A stretch of 64,000 nucleotides of DNA from Halomonas nitroreducens (GCF_003966155.1 NZ_RXNS01000012.1:1-64000), one strand, 5' to 3'; shown: positions 52,091 to 61,217, counted from the first letter of the stretch. The notes: generated from the sequence alone by a model not told the origin. Numbers and translations: made by a program.

Positions 52091-52238
52091 TGCTGGACTC
52101 CTTTACATCATCGGTCTTGGGGGCCGGCTTGCGGGCGGGTGTAGCCGAGCGCCGGGGGTCGGGTTGCGGGCCGTCGGTACGCTCGACGAGCACGCGTTTG
52201 CCGCGACGGATCTCGTAGCGGCCGCCGTGGTTGGGCAT
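52071..52238 (-). CDS. Small basic protein overlapping the tail tube start
   Basis: 55 aa from ATG 52236-52238, with AGGAGA 6 bases upstream. It is Arg/Lys-rich: the opening M-P-N-H-G-G-R-Y-E-I-R-R-G-K-R is followed by a Pro/Asp linker. Its TAA (52071-52073) lies 20 bp inside the tail tube gene, and the tail tube ribosome binding site is within it, so the two are coupled. Short genes of this type often precede the tail tube in related prophages. Function unknown. Confidence 0.6.
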   Translation of the reverse strand: MPNHGGRYEIRRGKRVLVERTDGPQPDPRRSATPARKPAPKTDDVKESSNGEEMA

Positions 52239-52253
52239 GGGAATCTCCTGGGG

Positions 52254-52982
52254 TCAGGTGGAACGGATCAGGCGGGCATAGCGGTAGAGCTCGCGCCAGT
52301 AGACATGGCGGCCGGACACCGCCACGCGCTGGCCGCCGGCGTATTCCAGCGGCGCCACGCCGTCGGCCGCCTCGAGGCCGAGCAGCGCCTGCTGGACCTG
52401 GGCGCGCTGGGCGTCGATGCCGTCCTGCTCGGCGACCAGCACCACCGCCAGGTGCTCGCTCACGGTCTGGCGCACGTCGCAGGTGCCCAGGGCGTTGGTC
52501 TCGGCGTCGGCCTGCACCGGATGCACGAAGGCCGCCGGCAGCGCCGGAGCCGCGGTGGCCAGGCTGGTGGCCTGCAGCTCGAAGTGAGCCCGGTACTGGC
52601 GGGGGTCGAACTCGTAGTCGGTGGCCGCGTCGGTGATCTCCCAGCTCACCAGCCCGGCATGGCCCGCCACCCGCTCGACCAGGTCGTCGGTCATCGCGCG
52701 CAGCGGGTCGAAGGTCGGCGAGCGCAGGCTGACCACATAGGTATCGACGCGCCCCAGGCGGTAGCCGTCGACCTCGATGTCGCCCTGCGCGGCGAGGCTG
52801 TACACGCCGTTGGTGTCGGGGGCGTCGTTGGGCAGCTGGACCGGCCACAGCGCGCTCGCCACCACCGGGTCGACCAGGGCGACCAGCCCGGGGCCGGTGT
52901 CGGCGCGGCTGGGGTCGGCGTCGCTCGAGCGCCAGGCCGTGACGCCGGCACCGGCCAGCGCGGCGAGAATGGTGTCGATCAT
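52254..52982 (-). CDS. Tail terminator-like protein
   Basis: 242 aa. The N-terminus M-I-D-T-I-L-A-A-L-A-G-A-G-V resembles tail terminator/completion proteins that cap the tube at the head end. Its place just before the tail tube and after the gp10-like gene supports this. It overlaps the gp10-like gene by 4 bp. Confidence 0.6.
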   Translation of the reverse strand: MIDTILAALAGAGVTAWRSSDADPSRADTGPGLVALVDPVVASALWPVQLPNDAPDTNGVYSLAAQGDIEVDGYRLGRVDTYVVSLRSPTFDPLRAMTDDLVERVAGHAGLVSWEITDAATDYEFDPRQYRAHFELQATSLATAAPALPAAFVHPVQADAETNALGTCDVRQTVSEHLAVVLVAEQDGIDAQRAQVQQALLGLEAADGVAPLEYAGGQRVAVSGRHVYWRELYRYARLIRST

Positions 52983-53422
52983 GGGCGTAGCCCCTTGCGG
53001 TCGAGGTAGCGGCTCAGGCCGGCATAGAAGCGCCCACCAAAGCCGCTCTGGTGCTGCTCGAGGGCCGGGCCGAGGAACGGATTCGCCGTCATGTGCTCGG
53101 TGCCGTGCTCCTGCCAGAGGCCCTTTCGCCCCTGCCAGCGGCCGCCCACGCGGCGATTGGTGCCCACCAGCAGGGCCACGGTATCGGCGCCGAGGCCGAG
53201 CCGGCCCTTGGCGCGCTTGCTCAACGAGCGGTGCCCCACCGCCCGGGCCAGGTCGCCCGAGTCCTTGGGCGCGTTGGCCTTGGCGGTCTTCTTGACCGGC
53301 GCGATGGCCCGCACCATGCCGGCGCGCACGGCGCCGTGCTGCAGCTTGTGCTCCAGCCCGGCCATGTCGCGCCGGGCCTGCTCGAAGCCGGCCCCGCTGA
53401 CCTGGACGTTAAACCCACTCAT
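52979..53422 (-). CDS. HK97 gp10-like head-tail joining protein
   Basis: 147 aa. M-S-G-F-N-V-Q-V-S-G, the A-x-x-x-K-K-T-A-K-A-N-A-P-K-D-S-G-D-L-A-R block (about 45-60) and the closing GTEHMTANPFLGPAL are diagnostic for the gp10 family. It takes part in head-tail joining. It overlaps the next gene by 14 bp. Confidence 0.85.
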   Translation of the reverse strand: MSGFNVQVSGAGFEQARRDMAGLEHKLQHGAVRAGMVRAIAPVKKTAKANAPKDSGDLARAVGHRSLSKRAKGRLGLGADTVALLVGTNRRVGGRWQGRKGLWQEHGTEHMTANPFLGPALEQHQSGFGGRFYAGLSRYLDRKGLRP

Positions 53423-53744
53423 GCACCATCACCTCCAGCTCGCGGCCGCGCAGGTCGGGGTCGACCGGGCGGCCATCGACGCGATACACGCGCCCGCGGT
53501 AGCGAAAGCGAAGCGTCTTGCCGGTGGCGTCGGCGACGTCCTGGCGCCAGCGCAAGCGGATGCGCGCCGTGCTCTCGCTCTGCGCTTCCTGGGCGGCCAG
53601 CAGCAGCCGGCCGCGCAGCGGCTCGATGCTGGCCCGGGCGGTATCGACGGCCACCCAATCGCTCGGGGTGTCCCCCGAGGGGGTGCGCGGCAGGCGCTGG
53701 TAGAACTCCAGCGTCACCCGGTGGCGTAGCTTGCCGGCTCGCAT
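53409..53744 (-). CDS. Head closure protein (SPP1 gp16-like)
   Basis: 111 aa starting MRAGKLRHRVTLEF. The opening with R-H-R-V and the later R-Y-R-G-R-V-Y-R-V-D-G pattern are those of phage head-tail adaptors. It stops DNA leakage from the filled head. It lies between the connector and gp10 genes, as in HK97. Confidence 0.82.
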   Translation of the reverse strand: MRAGKLRHRVTLEFYQRLPRTPSGDTPSDWVAVDTARASIEPLRGRLLLAAQEAQSESTARIRLRWRQDVADATGKTLRFRYRGRVYRVDGRPVDPDLRGRELEVMVHEWV

Positions 53745-53751
53745 ATCGGCC

Positions 53752-54093
53752 TCACACGTTGTAGTGCTTGTAGGGCCCGATCAGGGCATCCACCGCCATC
53801 GGCAGGTCGCTGGCGATCGTGCCGAGCACCACGCTCTCGCGGTTCTCGTACCAGTGCCCGACCAGCAGCAGCATGGCCGTGGTCAGGTCGTCGTCGAGCA
53901 CCAGGCCGGCCTCGATCGGCTCGCCCGTCTCGGGGTCGTTGGGGATCTCGCCGGCGGTGGCATAGAGCTTGCGCCCGGTGCGGTTCTCGACCAGCCGCTG
54001 GGCCGCCGTGGCGTAGGTGTCGAGCAGGGCGTCCTCCTCGACGTCGTCCGGCTCGAGCCGGACGTGCTGCTTGATAATGTCCAGCTCGAGCAT
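53752..54093 (-). CDS. Head-tail connector (gp6-like)
   Basis: 113 aa, mainly helical, starting MLELDIIKQHVRLEPDDVEE. The repeated acidic opening and the L-L-L-V-G-H-W-Y-E-N-R-E motif are typical of gp6-like connectors that bind beneath the portal. It is located 8 bp from the head closure gene. Confidence 0.82.
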   Translation of the reverse strand: MLELDIIKQHVRLEPDDVEEDALLDTYATAAQRLVENRTGRKLYATAGEIPNDPETGEPIEAGLVLDDDLTTAMLLLVGHWYENRESVVLGTIASDLPMAVDALIGPYKHYNV

Positions 54094-54101
54094 GGCGACC
54101 C

Positions 54102-54395
54102 TCAGCGCTTAGTGGCTTGCGTCTTCTTGGCGGCCGACTTGGCGGCCGGCTTCTCCTCCGCGGCCGGGGCCTCCGCTTCGCCAGCCTCGGCGGCCTCGTC
54201 CTCGCTGGACGTCTCCGACTCCGCGGTAGACGTGGCAGGGGTCGGGGCACTCTCCAGCCGGGTGGCCACCTCGAGGTGCTCGACGGCCACCTCGGCGCAG
54301 CGTTCCGACACCTCTTGCTCCCCCGCCTCGATCTCGACGACGCTTTTGCCATCCGGCGAGAACGGGAACGGCTTTTCGACTTTGATCCAGGGCAT
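54102..54395 (-). CDS. Phage hypothetical protein with Ala/Glu/Lys-rich tail
   Basis: 97 aa. The first half, with P-F-P-F-S-P-D-G and V-V-E-I-E-A-G, is a small folded domain. The second half is low-complexity Ala/Glu/Ser turning into Lys-rich (A-A-K-S-A-A-K-K-T-Q-A-T-K-R). It is in the position where capsid-associated small proteins are found, after the major capsid gene. Not otherwise recognised. Confidence 0.55.
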   Translation of the reverse strand: MPWIKVEKPFPFSPDGKSVVEIEAGEQEVSERCAEVAVEHLEVATRLESAPTPATSTAESETSSEDEAAEAGEAEAPAAEEKPAAKSAAKKTQATKR

Positions 54396-54424
54396 GCTTG
54401 CCTCCTTGAGTGATCCGAAAGGGA

Positions 54425-54444
54425 GGGGCGCCCGCAGGCGCCCC
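54425..54444 (-). terminator. Hairpin after the major capsid gene
   Basis: GGGGCGCC-TGCG-GGCGCCCC read leftwards, followed by TCCCTTTC, 5 bp past the capsid stop. It is probably a partial terminator or mRNA 3' stabiliser for the highly expressed capsid gene. Confidence 0.65.
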
Positions 54445-54449
54445 GCCGC

Positions 54450-55652
54450 TTACACGCTGAGGGTCAGCGCCTTGACCGCCTGGGAGTCGGTGAGCATGCC
54501 GCCGACCCGTTTGGTGGTGTAGAAGCCAACGTTCGGCTTGTTGGTGAAGGGGTCGCGCAGCACCCGGGTGCCGATGCGGTCCACGATGGTGTAGCCGCGG
54601 CGGAAGTCGCCGAACATCACCGCATGGGCATCGGCCGCCACGGCCGGCATGTCCTCGTTTTCGTTCACCGCGTAGCCCAGCAGGCTGGACGGCTGGCCGG
54701 CCTCGATGCCCGGACGCCAGATGTAGTTGCCCTGAGCGTCCTTCATGGTGCGGACCTTGAACAGGGTCAGCATCGGCAGCATCCAGCCGGCGTTGCCGCG
54801 GTAGCCCTTCTTGAGCGTGTAGACGAGCTTGACCAGGTCATCCGCCACGAAGTCCCCGGACACGCCGGAATGGATCTCCTGCAGGGTGCCGAAGGCGCGC
54901 GCCGCGTCGCCGGTGGTGGCGAAGGCGTAATCCAGAATGCCTTTCGGCTTGTTGACGCCGTCACCGCTGAGGAAGGCCGCGCCTTCCTGCTCGGCGAACT
55001 CGCGCGCCACCTCGGCGTTCAGCCACGCCTCGGCGTCGAAGAACAGGTCGTCGAGGCTGGTCTGGCTGGCCTGGGGGTTGGCGTAGATCTCGCCCATGTA
55101 GGCGGCGACCTGCGCCAGGGTCGGCGTGCCGGTCTCGGGACGGGCCGCGGTCTCGCCGACCCAGCCGGACCCGGCGCCGCCCAGGTTGACCAGCTTCTTG
55201 TAATCCGAGGTGCTGACGGTGATCTGATTGCAGACCTGGCGCATCGGCGACTCGTCGCGCAGCAGGTCGAGGATATTGCGGTCGAGTTCCTCCGGTACCG
55301 CAAAGCCGCCGTCAGAGTCGGTGGTGATGTTCAGCGCCTTCTGCTCCAGCTCGCGCAGCCCCTCCTCGCGACCCTTGCGAATGAAGCTGCCGAACGCCGC
55401 CTTGTGCTCGGAAACCTCCTTGCTGGCACCGGGCTTGCCGGGGCGATTGGCCTCCTTGAGGGCGGCCTCTAGGTCGGCCTTGAGGTTGTCCAGCTCGGTC
55501 AGCTTGCCGTTGAGCTGCTCGGTCTTCTCCGACAGCGCCGTTTTCTCGGCGTCGATCGCCTCGAGGCGCTTGTCGTTGGACTTCTTGAACTCGTCGAAGC
55601 GCTGGCCCAGCTCCTCGGCGACCTGGGCGACGTCTTTATGATCCACAGCCAT
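54450..55652 (-). CDS. Major capsid protein (HK97 fold)
   Basis: 400 aa from ATG 55650-55652 (MAVDHKDVAQVAEELG), with AAGGAG upstream; the longer frame overlaps the protease gene. The first 105 or so residues are a coiled delta/scaffold domain. The shell domain follows with T-T-D-S-D-G-G-F-A-V-P-E-E-L. S-G-D-G-V-N-K-P-K-G-I-L and D-A-Q-G-N-Y-I-W-R-P are family hallmarks. The scaffold domain is presumably removed by the next-door protease. Confidence 0.93.
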   Translation of the reverse strand: MAVDHKDVAQVAEELGQRFDEFKKSNDKRLEAIDAEKTALSEKTEQLNGKLTELDNLKADLEAALKEANRPGKPGASKEVSEHKAAFGSFIRKGREEGLRELEQKALNITTDSDGGFAVPEELDRNILDLLRDESPMRQVCNQITVSTSDYKKLVNLGGAGSGWVGETAARPETGTPTLAQVAAYMGEIYANPQASQTSLDDLFFDAEAWLNAEVAREFAEQEGAAFLSGDGVNKPKGILDYAFATTGDAARAFGTLQEIHSGVSGDFVADDLVKLVYTLKKGYRGNAGWMLPMLTLFKVRTMKDAQGNYIWRPGIEAGQPSSLLGYAVNENEDMPAVAADAHAVMFGDFRRGYTIVDRIGTRVLRDPFTNKPNVGFYTTKRVGGMLTDSQAVKALTLSV

Positions 55653-55662
55653 GGGAGGCTCC

Positions 55663-56319
55663 TTATTGCATTCGATCCGATAGGGACTTGAGGTAGGAAA
55701 GCGCTTTTTCCGCCTCCGCATCTCGCGGCTGGATGGCGCTGTAGCCGGAAGCCATGAAGGCTTTGGCCTGAGACCGAGAAAGCCCTACCTCCCGCAGGGC
55801 CTTCTCGAACTCGCTGGGCCGGGGCAGCTCGCCCCGCTCCAGGTGATTCTTGACGTTGGAGATCCGGGCCTCGTCATTGGCCGGGAAGGTCACCAGGGAG
55901 ACCTCCCAGAGATCGACCTCCTTGAGCAGAAACACGTCCTTGTCGCGGTCGAAATCCCACTCCTTGACCATGTAACCGATCGACAGCCCGGACAGGCTGC
56001 CCGCCTTCATGTGCGCATGGGCGCGACGCGCGAGCGGGTCGTCGTCGACGAGCAGGCGACCCTTCACAAAGAGGCCGTTCTCGTCCTCTTTCATCTCGGT
56101 ATAAACGCCGATCGGCTCCTGCATGTTGTGCTGCCAGAGCATCGCGGGCAGGCGGTCCTTTTGCTGCCAGCGGGCCAGGCTGGCCTGGAAGGCCCCGGGC
56201 ATCACCACGTCGTCGTAGCTGTCCTGGTTGCCGAAGATCGAGCCGTAACCCTCGAACTCGCCGGCATCGTTGACGGCCTTGATCTTGAGCGGCGCGTCGA
56301 AGCGTTGCTTGGTGTTCAT
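55663..56319 (-). CDS. Prohead protease (HK97 family, U35)
   Basis: 218 aa. G-Y-G-S-I-F-G-N-Q-D-S-Y-D-D-V-V-M-P-G-A-F opens the protease fold. The likely catalytic pair is His in LWQHN and Ser in G-L-S-I-G-Y; DLWEVSLVTFPANDEA follows. It digests the scaffold domain during head maturation. The gene lies 10 bp upstream of the capsid gene. Confidence 0.92.
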   Translation of the reverse strand: MNTKQRFDAPLKIKAVNDAGEFEGYGSIFGNQDSYDDVVMPGAFQASLARWQQKDRLPAMLWQHNMQEPIGVYTEMKEDENGLFVKGRLLVDDDPLARRAHAHMKAGSLSGLSIGYMVKEWDFDRDKDVFLLKEVDLWEVSLVTFPANDEARISNVKNHLERGELPRPSEFEKALREVGLSRSQAKAFMASGYSAIQPRDAEAEKALSYLKSLSDRMQ

Positions 56320-56450
56320 TGCTTGTCCTCGAGGTCATGGTGGCGGCTTGGCTGGGCCAGTCCGCCCTGGATGGCCTGACGGTTCAGCGCGGGGCGGCGG
56401 GCCCGCTGCTCGCGCGCCTGCCGCCGCTCTCGGTCATTCCGGGTCGTCAC
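56316..56450 (-). CDS. Possible 44-aa Arg-rich protein between portal and protease
   Basis: A GTG-started frame (56448-56450) encodes a very basic peptide (T-T-R-N-D-R-E-R-R-Q-A-R-E-Q-R). It overlaps the portal 3' end by 17 bp, and its TGA overlaps the protease ATG. The tight overlaps favour a real gene, but the ribosome binding site is weak and composition alone could explain the open frame. Confidence 0.35.
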   Translation of the reverse strand: MTTRNDRERRQAREQRARRPALNRQAIQGGLAQPSRHHDLEDKQ

Positions 56451-57645
56451 GGTTGCCGGCCTCCGGCTTGGTGGTCATGTTGGTCGGCGTCAGGTAAATG
56501 TCGCCGCCTTCGCGGGGGTTGAGATCCTCGAGCTCGCGGCACTCGTTGGGGCTGAGAATCCCCCACTGGATGCCACGGCCGTAGGACTCATAGCGGGCCT
56601 TGAGGTCGCCCCGCTGCAGGGCCCCGGCATTGAACTTGGCGTAATAGCGGGCCTGGTCCTCGGGCCTCAGCAGGCCGACCTGTACCCGGTGCTCGATGCG
56701 CGTCAGGTACGGCACCAGGGAGTAATTGACGAAGTTCATCCCCTGGTGCTCGATGTTCGAGAACGTGGCCTTTTCCATGTTGGCCACCAGGTGCGGCGGC
56801 ACCCGGTAGATCGCGCATATCTCGTCGCGCTGGAACTGGCGGGTCTGCAGGAACTGGCTGTCCTCGGCATTCAGCGAGATGGGTTTCCAGTTGAGCCCAC
56901 CCTCCAGAATCATCGGCTTGTGGTTGTTGGCCAGGCCGCCGTGGCGCTCCTCGAAATCCTTTTTCAGTCGCGCATACGCCTTGTCGGTGAGGGTCTGCTC
57001 GGTGGACAGCACGCCGGTGGTCACCGCCCCGTTGCGGAACAGCTGGGCGCCGTGCTCCTCGGTATCGAGGCCCAGGGCGATGGCCTCGCGGGCATAGGCC
57101 ACCGGATTGAGCCCGACCAGGCCGTCGAGCGTCAGCAGCCGCACATGCCAGATTTCATCCTGACTCAGTACGTCCTGACTGCCGTTCTGGAAGGTCACGC
57201 GATAGACCGGCCTCCACCGCTCGTCGAGCTTGGGCTCCACCGCGCCGGGATCGATCGGCAGCAGCTCCGACACTCGCCCGCCCAGCCCCTTGACCTTGTA
57301 GGCGTAGAAGTTGCCCCGCAGGCACAGGCAGGCCACCAGCAGCTCCCAGAACTCCTGGGCAGTCATGTAGTCGTTGGGGGCGACATTCAACAGCCGATAC
57401 AGCGGGTGACTGGTGGCGGGGTTGCGACTTTTCGCCCCTTGCTCCATCAGTCGGCAAGGCAGCATGCCCACCGACTCGGAGAGCACGCGCACGCAGCCGA
57501 AAACGGTGGTCAGGCGCATGGCCTGATTGCCGCTTATCCGCCGGCCACTGACCGAGTCATAGGTCACCCCGAGTTCCTCGGCGAGGGCCTGCGACGTGCT
57601 AATGGCCGTGCTCTTGCGGCGCAGTAACTTGTCGATAAATTTCAT
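56434..57645 (-). CDS. Portal protein (HK97 family)
   Basis: 403 aa. The N-terminal V-F-G-C-V-R-V-L-S-E-S-V-G-M-L-P, the central E-I-W-H-V-R and the later I-Y-R-V-P-P-H-L-V are portal hallmarks, with F-S-N-I-E-H-Q-G-M-N-F after them. It forms the dodecameric DNA gate on which the terminase docks. It abuts the terminase gene with no spacing. Confidence 0.93.
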   Translation of the reverse strand: MKFIDKLLRRKSTAISTSQALAEELGVTYDSVSGRRISGNQAMRLTTVFGCVRVLSESVGMLPCRLMEQGAKSRNPATSHPLYRLLNVAPNDYMTAQEFWELLVACLCLRGNFYAYKVKGLGGRVSELLPIDPGAVEPKLDERWRPVYRVTFQNGSQDVLSQDEIWHVRLLTLDGLVGLNPVAYAREAIALGLDTEEHGAQLFRNGAVTTGVLSTEQTLTDKAYARLKKDFEERHGGLANNHKPMILEGGLNWKPISLNAEDSQFLQTRQFQRDEICAIYRVPPHLVANMEKATFSNIEHQGMNFVNYSLVPYLTRIEHRVQVGLLRPEDQARYYAKFNAGALQRGDLKARYESYGRGIQWGILSPNECRELEDLNPREGGDIYLTPTNMTTKPEAGNRDDPE

Positions 57646-59361
57646 TTAAAGGGTCCGAATGCCGTGTTCTTCGAGGTGGTCGGAGAGGTCGTCACTGTCG
57701 TCGGGCCGCATCGCGCGACCGATGGCCATGATCAGGGCCACCGCGCCATCGATCTTGTTGTGGTCGCCCTGCTTGATGGGCCGCACCACGTCGTCGTTAC
57801 CCGGCAGGTGCTTGCCGACCACGTTGCCGATACACCAGGACATGATCGGGTGCCCGTCGTGATGGAAGCGCCCGGCGACGATCGCCGCCTCCAGCTCCTT
57901 CATCGGGTCCGACAGGTTGGTGTAGTTCTGCACCGTGGTGATGGGCGTCAGCCCCTCGTCGTCGAGCTGATGCGATAGGTTGGCGGCGCCGTGGGGGTCG
58001 ATCGGCGACTCGCTGGCCGGGGTCTCGAGGTTGGCCTCCTTGGCACTCTCGAGGATCTCGCGATAGTCCACCTCGCAGCCGTCGGTCGCCTCGAGCGCGC
58101 CGGCCTCGATCCAGCCCTGGTAACGCTCGCCGAGGCGCCGGTCGTCGTTGTCGAAGGCCGTGTCCTCGGGCACCCAGAACTTGGGGCCAACGCTGTAGTA
58201 ATGCACCTTGCCGTCGATCACCCGCGTGAACAGCCGAGCCATCGAGTTCATGTCGAGCTTGCGGGCCAGGTCGAAGGCCAGCACGCAGTCCTCGCCGCGG
58301 AACTGAGCGGCGGTAAGCGTGACATCTTCACAGGCTCGCCACGCTTCCATGTTGAAATAGCCGGCCCGCGAGGTGACCCACACGTTCAGGTGCTTGACCT
58401 TGAACTGGTTGGCGTAGCGGGCGCGGGCCACCGCCCGGGCCTGCTGGCTGCGCAGGTAATCCAGCTTCACCGACACGCCGATATTGGGGTTCGCCTTGTA
58501 GAGCGCAGCCTCGCTCGTCCAGTCGTCGCCCTTGTCGATGGTGTAGATGATGCCGAACAGCTCGTCGTCCTGGGTCACGCCGTCGAGCATCTCGGCGAGG
58601 CGCTCGCGCATCTCATGACAGGGCCCGGCGACGTCATAGCCGGCGGTGGTGATCACCCACATCATCGGCTGGTTGCGCGCGCCCATGCCGGTAATCATGG
58701 TGTCGTAGAGCCGCGAGTCGGGGTGCTCGTGGTACTCGTCGACGATCGAGAACGACGGGCTCGAGCCGTCGCCCGGATCGCCGATCACCGGCTCGAACAC
58801 GCTGCCGTCGGTGCGTTCCAGCTTCTTCGCCCAGGTCACCACGCCGAAGTGCTTGCGCAGGTCGGGCAGCTTCTTGGCCATCTTCATGGCCGGGCGGAAC
58901 ACCTCCCACGCCTGCTTTTCGCTGGTCGCGCCACAATAGACCTCGGCGCCGTACTCCTGGTCGGCGCAGAAGGCGTAGAGCCCCACCCCGGCGGCGAGGA
59001 TCGACTTGCCGTTCTTGCGCGGCACCTCGACATAGACCTCGCGAAAGCGCCGGGTCTTGTCGGTCTTGCGCACCCAGCCGAACACCACGGCGAAGATAAA
59101 CAGCTGCCACGGCTCCAGCTCGATCCGCTTGAAGCCCCGGGCCCACTCGCCCTTGGTGTGGGGCAACAGCTGGATAAAGCGGCACACCCGCTCGGCCAGG
59201 TCGCGGTCGAAACGATAGGGGTAGCTCTTGGCCTTGGCGGCCTTCAGGTCATCGAGGTGTCGCGCGCAGGCCGCCTTGACGAAGCGGCAAGCAACGATCC
59301 GGCCGGCCACCACGTCGCGCGCGTACTTCTGCGCCGCGTTCACGTTGGGGTAAGCGGCCAT
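57646..59361 (-). CDS. Terminase large subunit
   Basis: 571 aa. The ATPase domain has a Walker A-like V-P-R-K-N-G-K-S (113-120) and Walker [11 protein letters not shown] (about 203-212). The C-terminal RNase H-like nuclease has L-A-F-D-L-A near residue 350 as first acidic ligand and further Asp residues. It pumps and cuts the phage genome. It lies 3 bp after the small subunit gene. Confidence 0.94.
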   Translation of the reverse strand: MAAYPNVNAAQKYARDVVAGRIVACRFVKAACARHLDDLKAAKAKSYPYRFDRDLAERVCRFIQLLPHTKGEWARGFKRIELEPWQLFIFAVVFGWVRKTDKTRRFREVYVEVPRKNGKSILAAGVGLYAFCADQEYGAEVYCGATSEKQAWEVFRPAMKMAKKLPDLRKHFGVVTWAKKLERTDGSVFEPVIGDPGDGSSPSFSIVDEYHEHPDSRLYDTMITGMGARNQPMMWVITTAGYDVAGPCHEMRERLAEMLDGVTQDDELFGIIYTIDKGDDWTSEAALYKANPNIGVSVKLDYLRSQQARAVARARYANQFKVKHLNVWVTSRAGYFNMEAWRACEDVTLTAAQFRGEDCVLAFDLARKLDMNSMARLFTRVIDGKVHYYSVGPKFWVPEDTAFDNDDRRLGERYQGWIEAGALEATDGCEVDYREILESAKEANLETPASESPIDPHGAANLSHQLDDEGLTPITTVQNYTNLSDPMKELEAAIVAGRFHHDGHPIMSWCIGNVVGKHLPGNDDVVRPIKQGDHNKIDGAVALIMAIGRAMRPDDSDDLSDHLEEHGIRTL

Positions 59362-59364
59362 GGA

Positions 59365-59811
59365 TCAGAACTCTTGGAAGTCGTTTCCCTCGCCGCCCTC
59401 CTCGCCGCCACCGCCCGCGCCCAGCATGCGAATGCGGGTCAGGGGGTCGAGCCCCAGCAGCGAGCCGGTGCGGGTCAGCTGGGCGATACAGTCGGCGCGC
59501 ACCGCCACGAAGGGGCTTTTCTTGATGCTGCCGTCCGCGGTGGGCACCACCATGCCGTGCTGGGTGATCGACGCCTCGGCCTGCAGCATGTAGGCGAACG
59601 AATTGCAGTAGGCGATCAGTAGCGGGGCGTCCTCGACCTCGAAGGTGCCGCGGTCGATCAGCACCCTGGACTGAGTCTTCCACACCCGAACGGCCGTCTC
59701 GTCGATCAGCTCGGGCGGCGGCGGCATGCGGGTCAACGAGCTTTTGTGCTGCTGTCCGGTCTTGCGTTTGCGGCCTCCACCCGAGGCCCGAACTGGTGCG
59801 CCGTTGGCCAT
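59365..59811 (-). CDS. Terminase small subunit (P27 family)
   Basis: 148 aa. It has a basic N-terminal arm (R-K-R-K-T-G-Q-Q-H-K), then P-P-P-P-E-L-I-D-E-T-A-V-R-V-W and a helical domain with I-A-Y-C-N-S-F-A-Y. The later K-K-S-P-F-V-A-V and L-G-L-D-P-L-T-R-I-R match P27. It recognises the packaging site, which is expected near or upstream of this gene. Confidence 0.88.
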   Translation of the reverse strand: MANGAPVRASGGGRKRKTGQQHKSSLTRMPPPPELIDETAVRVWKTQSRVLIDRGTFEVEDAPLLIAYCNSFAYMLQAEASITQHGMVVPTADGSIKKSPFVAVRADCIAQLTRTGSLLGLDPLTRIRMLGAGGGGEEGGEGNDFQEF

Positions 59812-59883
59812 CGGAACCCCTCAGAAAAACTTTCGTTATTTCTCGCGCATAAAAAATCGACTGCGCGGGCGGTCTCGGCCGGC

Positions 59884-60291
59884 TCAGGCTCCAGAGATTC
59901 GACCACCCCCTCCCCCTGAGCCGCCCCGCTCTCGGCCCCGCTGGGCCTCCTGCTGGGTCTTCGCCTTGTGGCACAGCCGGCACAGCGCCTCGAGGTTGTC
60001 GGGGCTGTCAGAGCCGCCCTCGGCCTTGTTGACGATGTGGTCGACGACCGCGGCCGGGGTGGCGCGACCCTTGCGGCGGCAGGCCTGGCACAGCCAGCGG
60101 TCCCGCTCCATCACCAGCTGACGCAGCTTGCGCCAGCGTGAGCCATAGCCTCTCTGGCTGGCCGACTTGCTCTCCTGGTGACGAGCCCAGCCGGTCTGCA
60201 GGCGCTCGTGCTCCTTGCAATAACCATGGCGCTCCCGGGTAAGCTGTCGACATAACCTCTCTCGGCAGGGCTGAGCGGGACGTTGAGGCAT
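59884..60291 (-). CDS. HNH endonuclease
   Basis: 135 aa. The N-terminal part has Cys/His residues (E-R-L-C, G-Y-C-K-E-H). The HNH core runs C-Q-A-C, then V-V-D-H-I-V-N-K-A-E-G-G and D-N-L-E-A-L-C-R-L-C-H-K-A-K, with the catalytic His and a structural zinc. HNH proteins next to terminases are needed for cos cleavage in HK97-like phages. The C-terminus is a glycine run. It is divergent from the HEPN-like gene, with 20 bp between starts. Confidence 0.9.
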   Translation of the reverse strand: MPQRPAQPCRERLCRQLTRERHGYCKEHERLQTGWARHQESKSASQRGYGSRWRKLRQLVMERDRWLCQACRRKGRATPAAVVDHIVNKAEGGSDSPDNLEALCRLCHKAKTQQEAQRGRERGGSGGGGGRISGA

Positions 60292-60311
60292 ATAGATGAA
60301 GGAGTTGAGTG

Positions 60312-61184
60312 ATGGATAAGGATCTCGAGAAACAGCAAAAGCAGTTTGAACAGTTTCGTTCTCAAATCCGAATAACCTTGCCCCAATGGCAGGTCGATCT
60401 CAAAAAGAACTTGAGTGCCATTCAAGAGAAAATGCGCCCACTCAAAGAAGCGTCAGCACAAATTCCCGATATGTTCCACGAAATTCAAGCCAGCATCTCG
60501 CCGATAGTTGAACGCTTCCAAGAAATCGCCTCTCAAATACCAGAAGATTTAGACACCTTTGAGCTTCAACAAAAAGAGCGCATTGAGCTTCTTGCTGAAA
60601 ATGGGTGGTTTCCTGACTTCGAGCTATCCTTAGGGGAGCATTTTCAGCAAGCCAAAGAGTACCAGACCATCTTCCACTCTGAAGGAGCAAATGCTGCTGA
60701 TAACTACATGACGAAGCACTTCGAAGAAGTCATGAATGATTTTTCAACAACCAAGCCTAAAGAAGTGACTGATGATCGAATGAAAATCATCTTGGAAGCG
60801 ATAGGTGCACATGCCTCAGGCAAGTATTTCCTGTCAGCGCCTATCTTTTTGATGCAGGCTGATGGGTACTCTAAAGAGAACCATGGCCACCCTGTGTGGT
60901 CGCCTGGAAAAGGCGGAACCTCATTACTTACTGCCGCAAGAGAAAACAACAATGAAGAAAACTACCTGAGTGCCTTACTTCTTCCCATGCTAAGCACAAA
61001 GATGCCCGTCATTGTCAGCACAAGGAATAGACCAGAAATCAAAATACCGGACCACATAATAAATCGAAACCTGGTGCTTCACGGAGAGTCTATTAGATAC
61101 GGAACACGCGAAAATTCAGCCAGGGCATTTGCTTTTATGTGGTACTGCATGTTCTTTATGCACACATTTTTTCGAGACAAGTAG
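60312..61184 (+). CDS. AT-rich HEPN-like moron, candidate anti-phage gene
   Basis: 290 aa from ATG 60312-60314, with GAAGGAG 7 bases upstream; a GTG one codon earlier is less likely. The first 95 residues are a charged helical/coiled region. The C-terminal quarter has N-R-N-L-V-L-H-G (R252, H257), an R-x4-H pattern as in HEPN ribonucleases. It is followed by Y-G-T-R-E-N-S-A-R-A and a hydrophobic helix. It is on the opposite strand to all late genes and clearly more AT-rich, so it is an inserted cassette. HEPN proteins often act in abortive infection or toxin systems; no antitoxin partner is seen. Assignment rests on the motif only. Confidence 0.55.
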   Translation: MDKDLEKQQKQFEQFRSQIRITLPQWQVDLKKNLSAIQEKMRPLKEASAQIPDMFHEIQASISPIVERFQEIASQIPEDLDTFELQQKERIELLAENGWFPDFELSLGEHFQQAKEYQTIFHSEGANAADNYMTKHFEEVMNDFSTTKPKEVTDDRMKIILEAIGAHASGKYFLSAPIFLMQADGYSKENHGHPVWSPGKGGTSLLTAARENNNEENYLSALLLPMLSTKMPVIVSTRNRPEIKIPDHIINRNLVLHGESIRYGTRENSARAFAFMWYCMFFMHTFFRDK

Positions 61185-61217
61185 AGCAAAACAATACCGC
61201 TGATAAAAACAACCACT

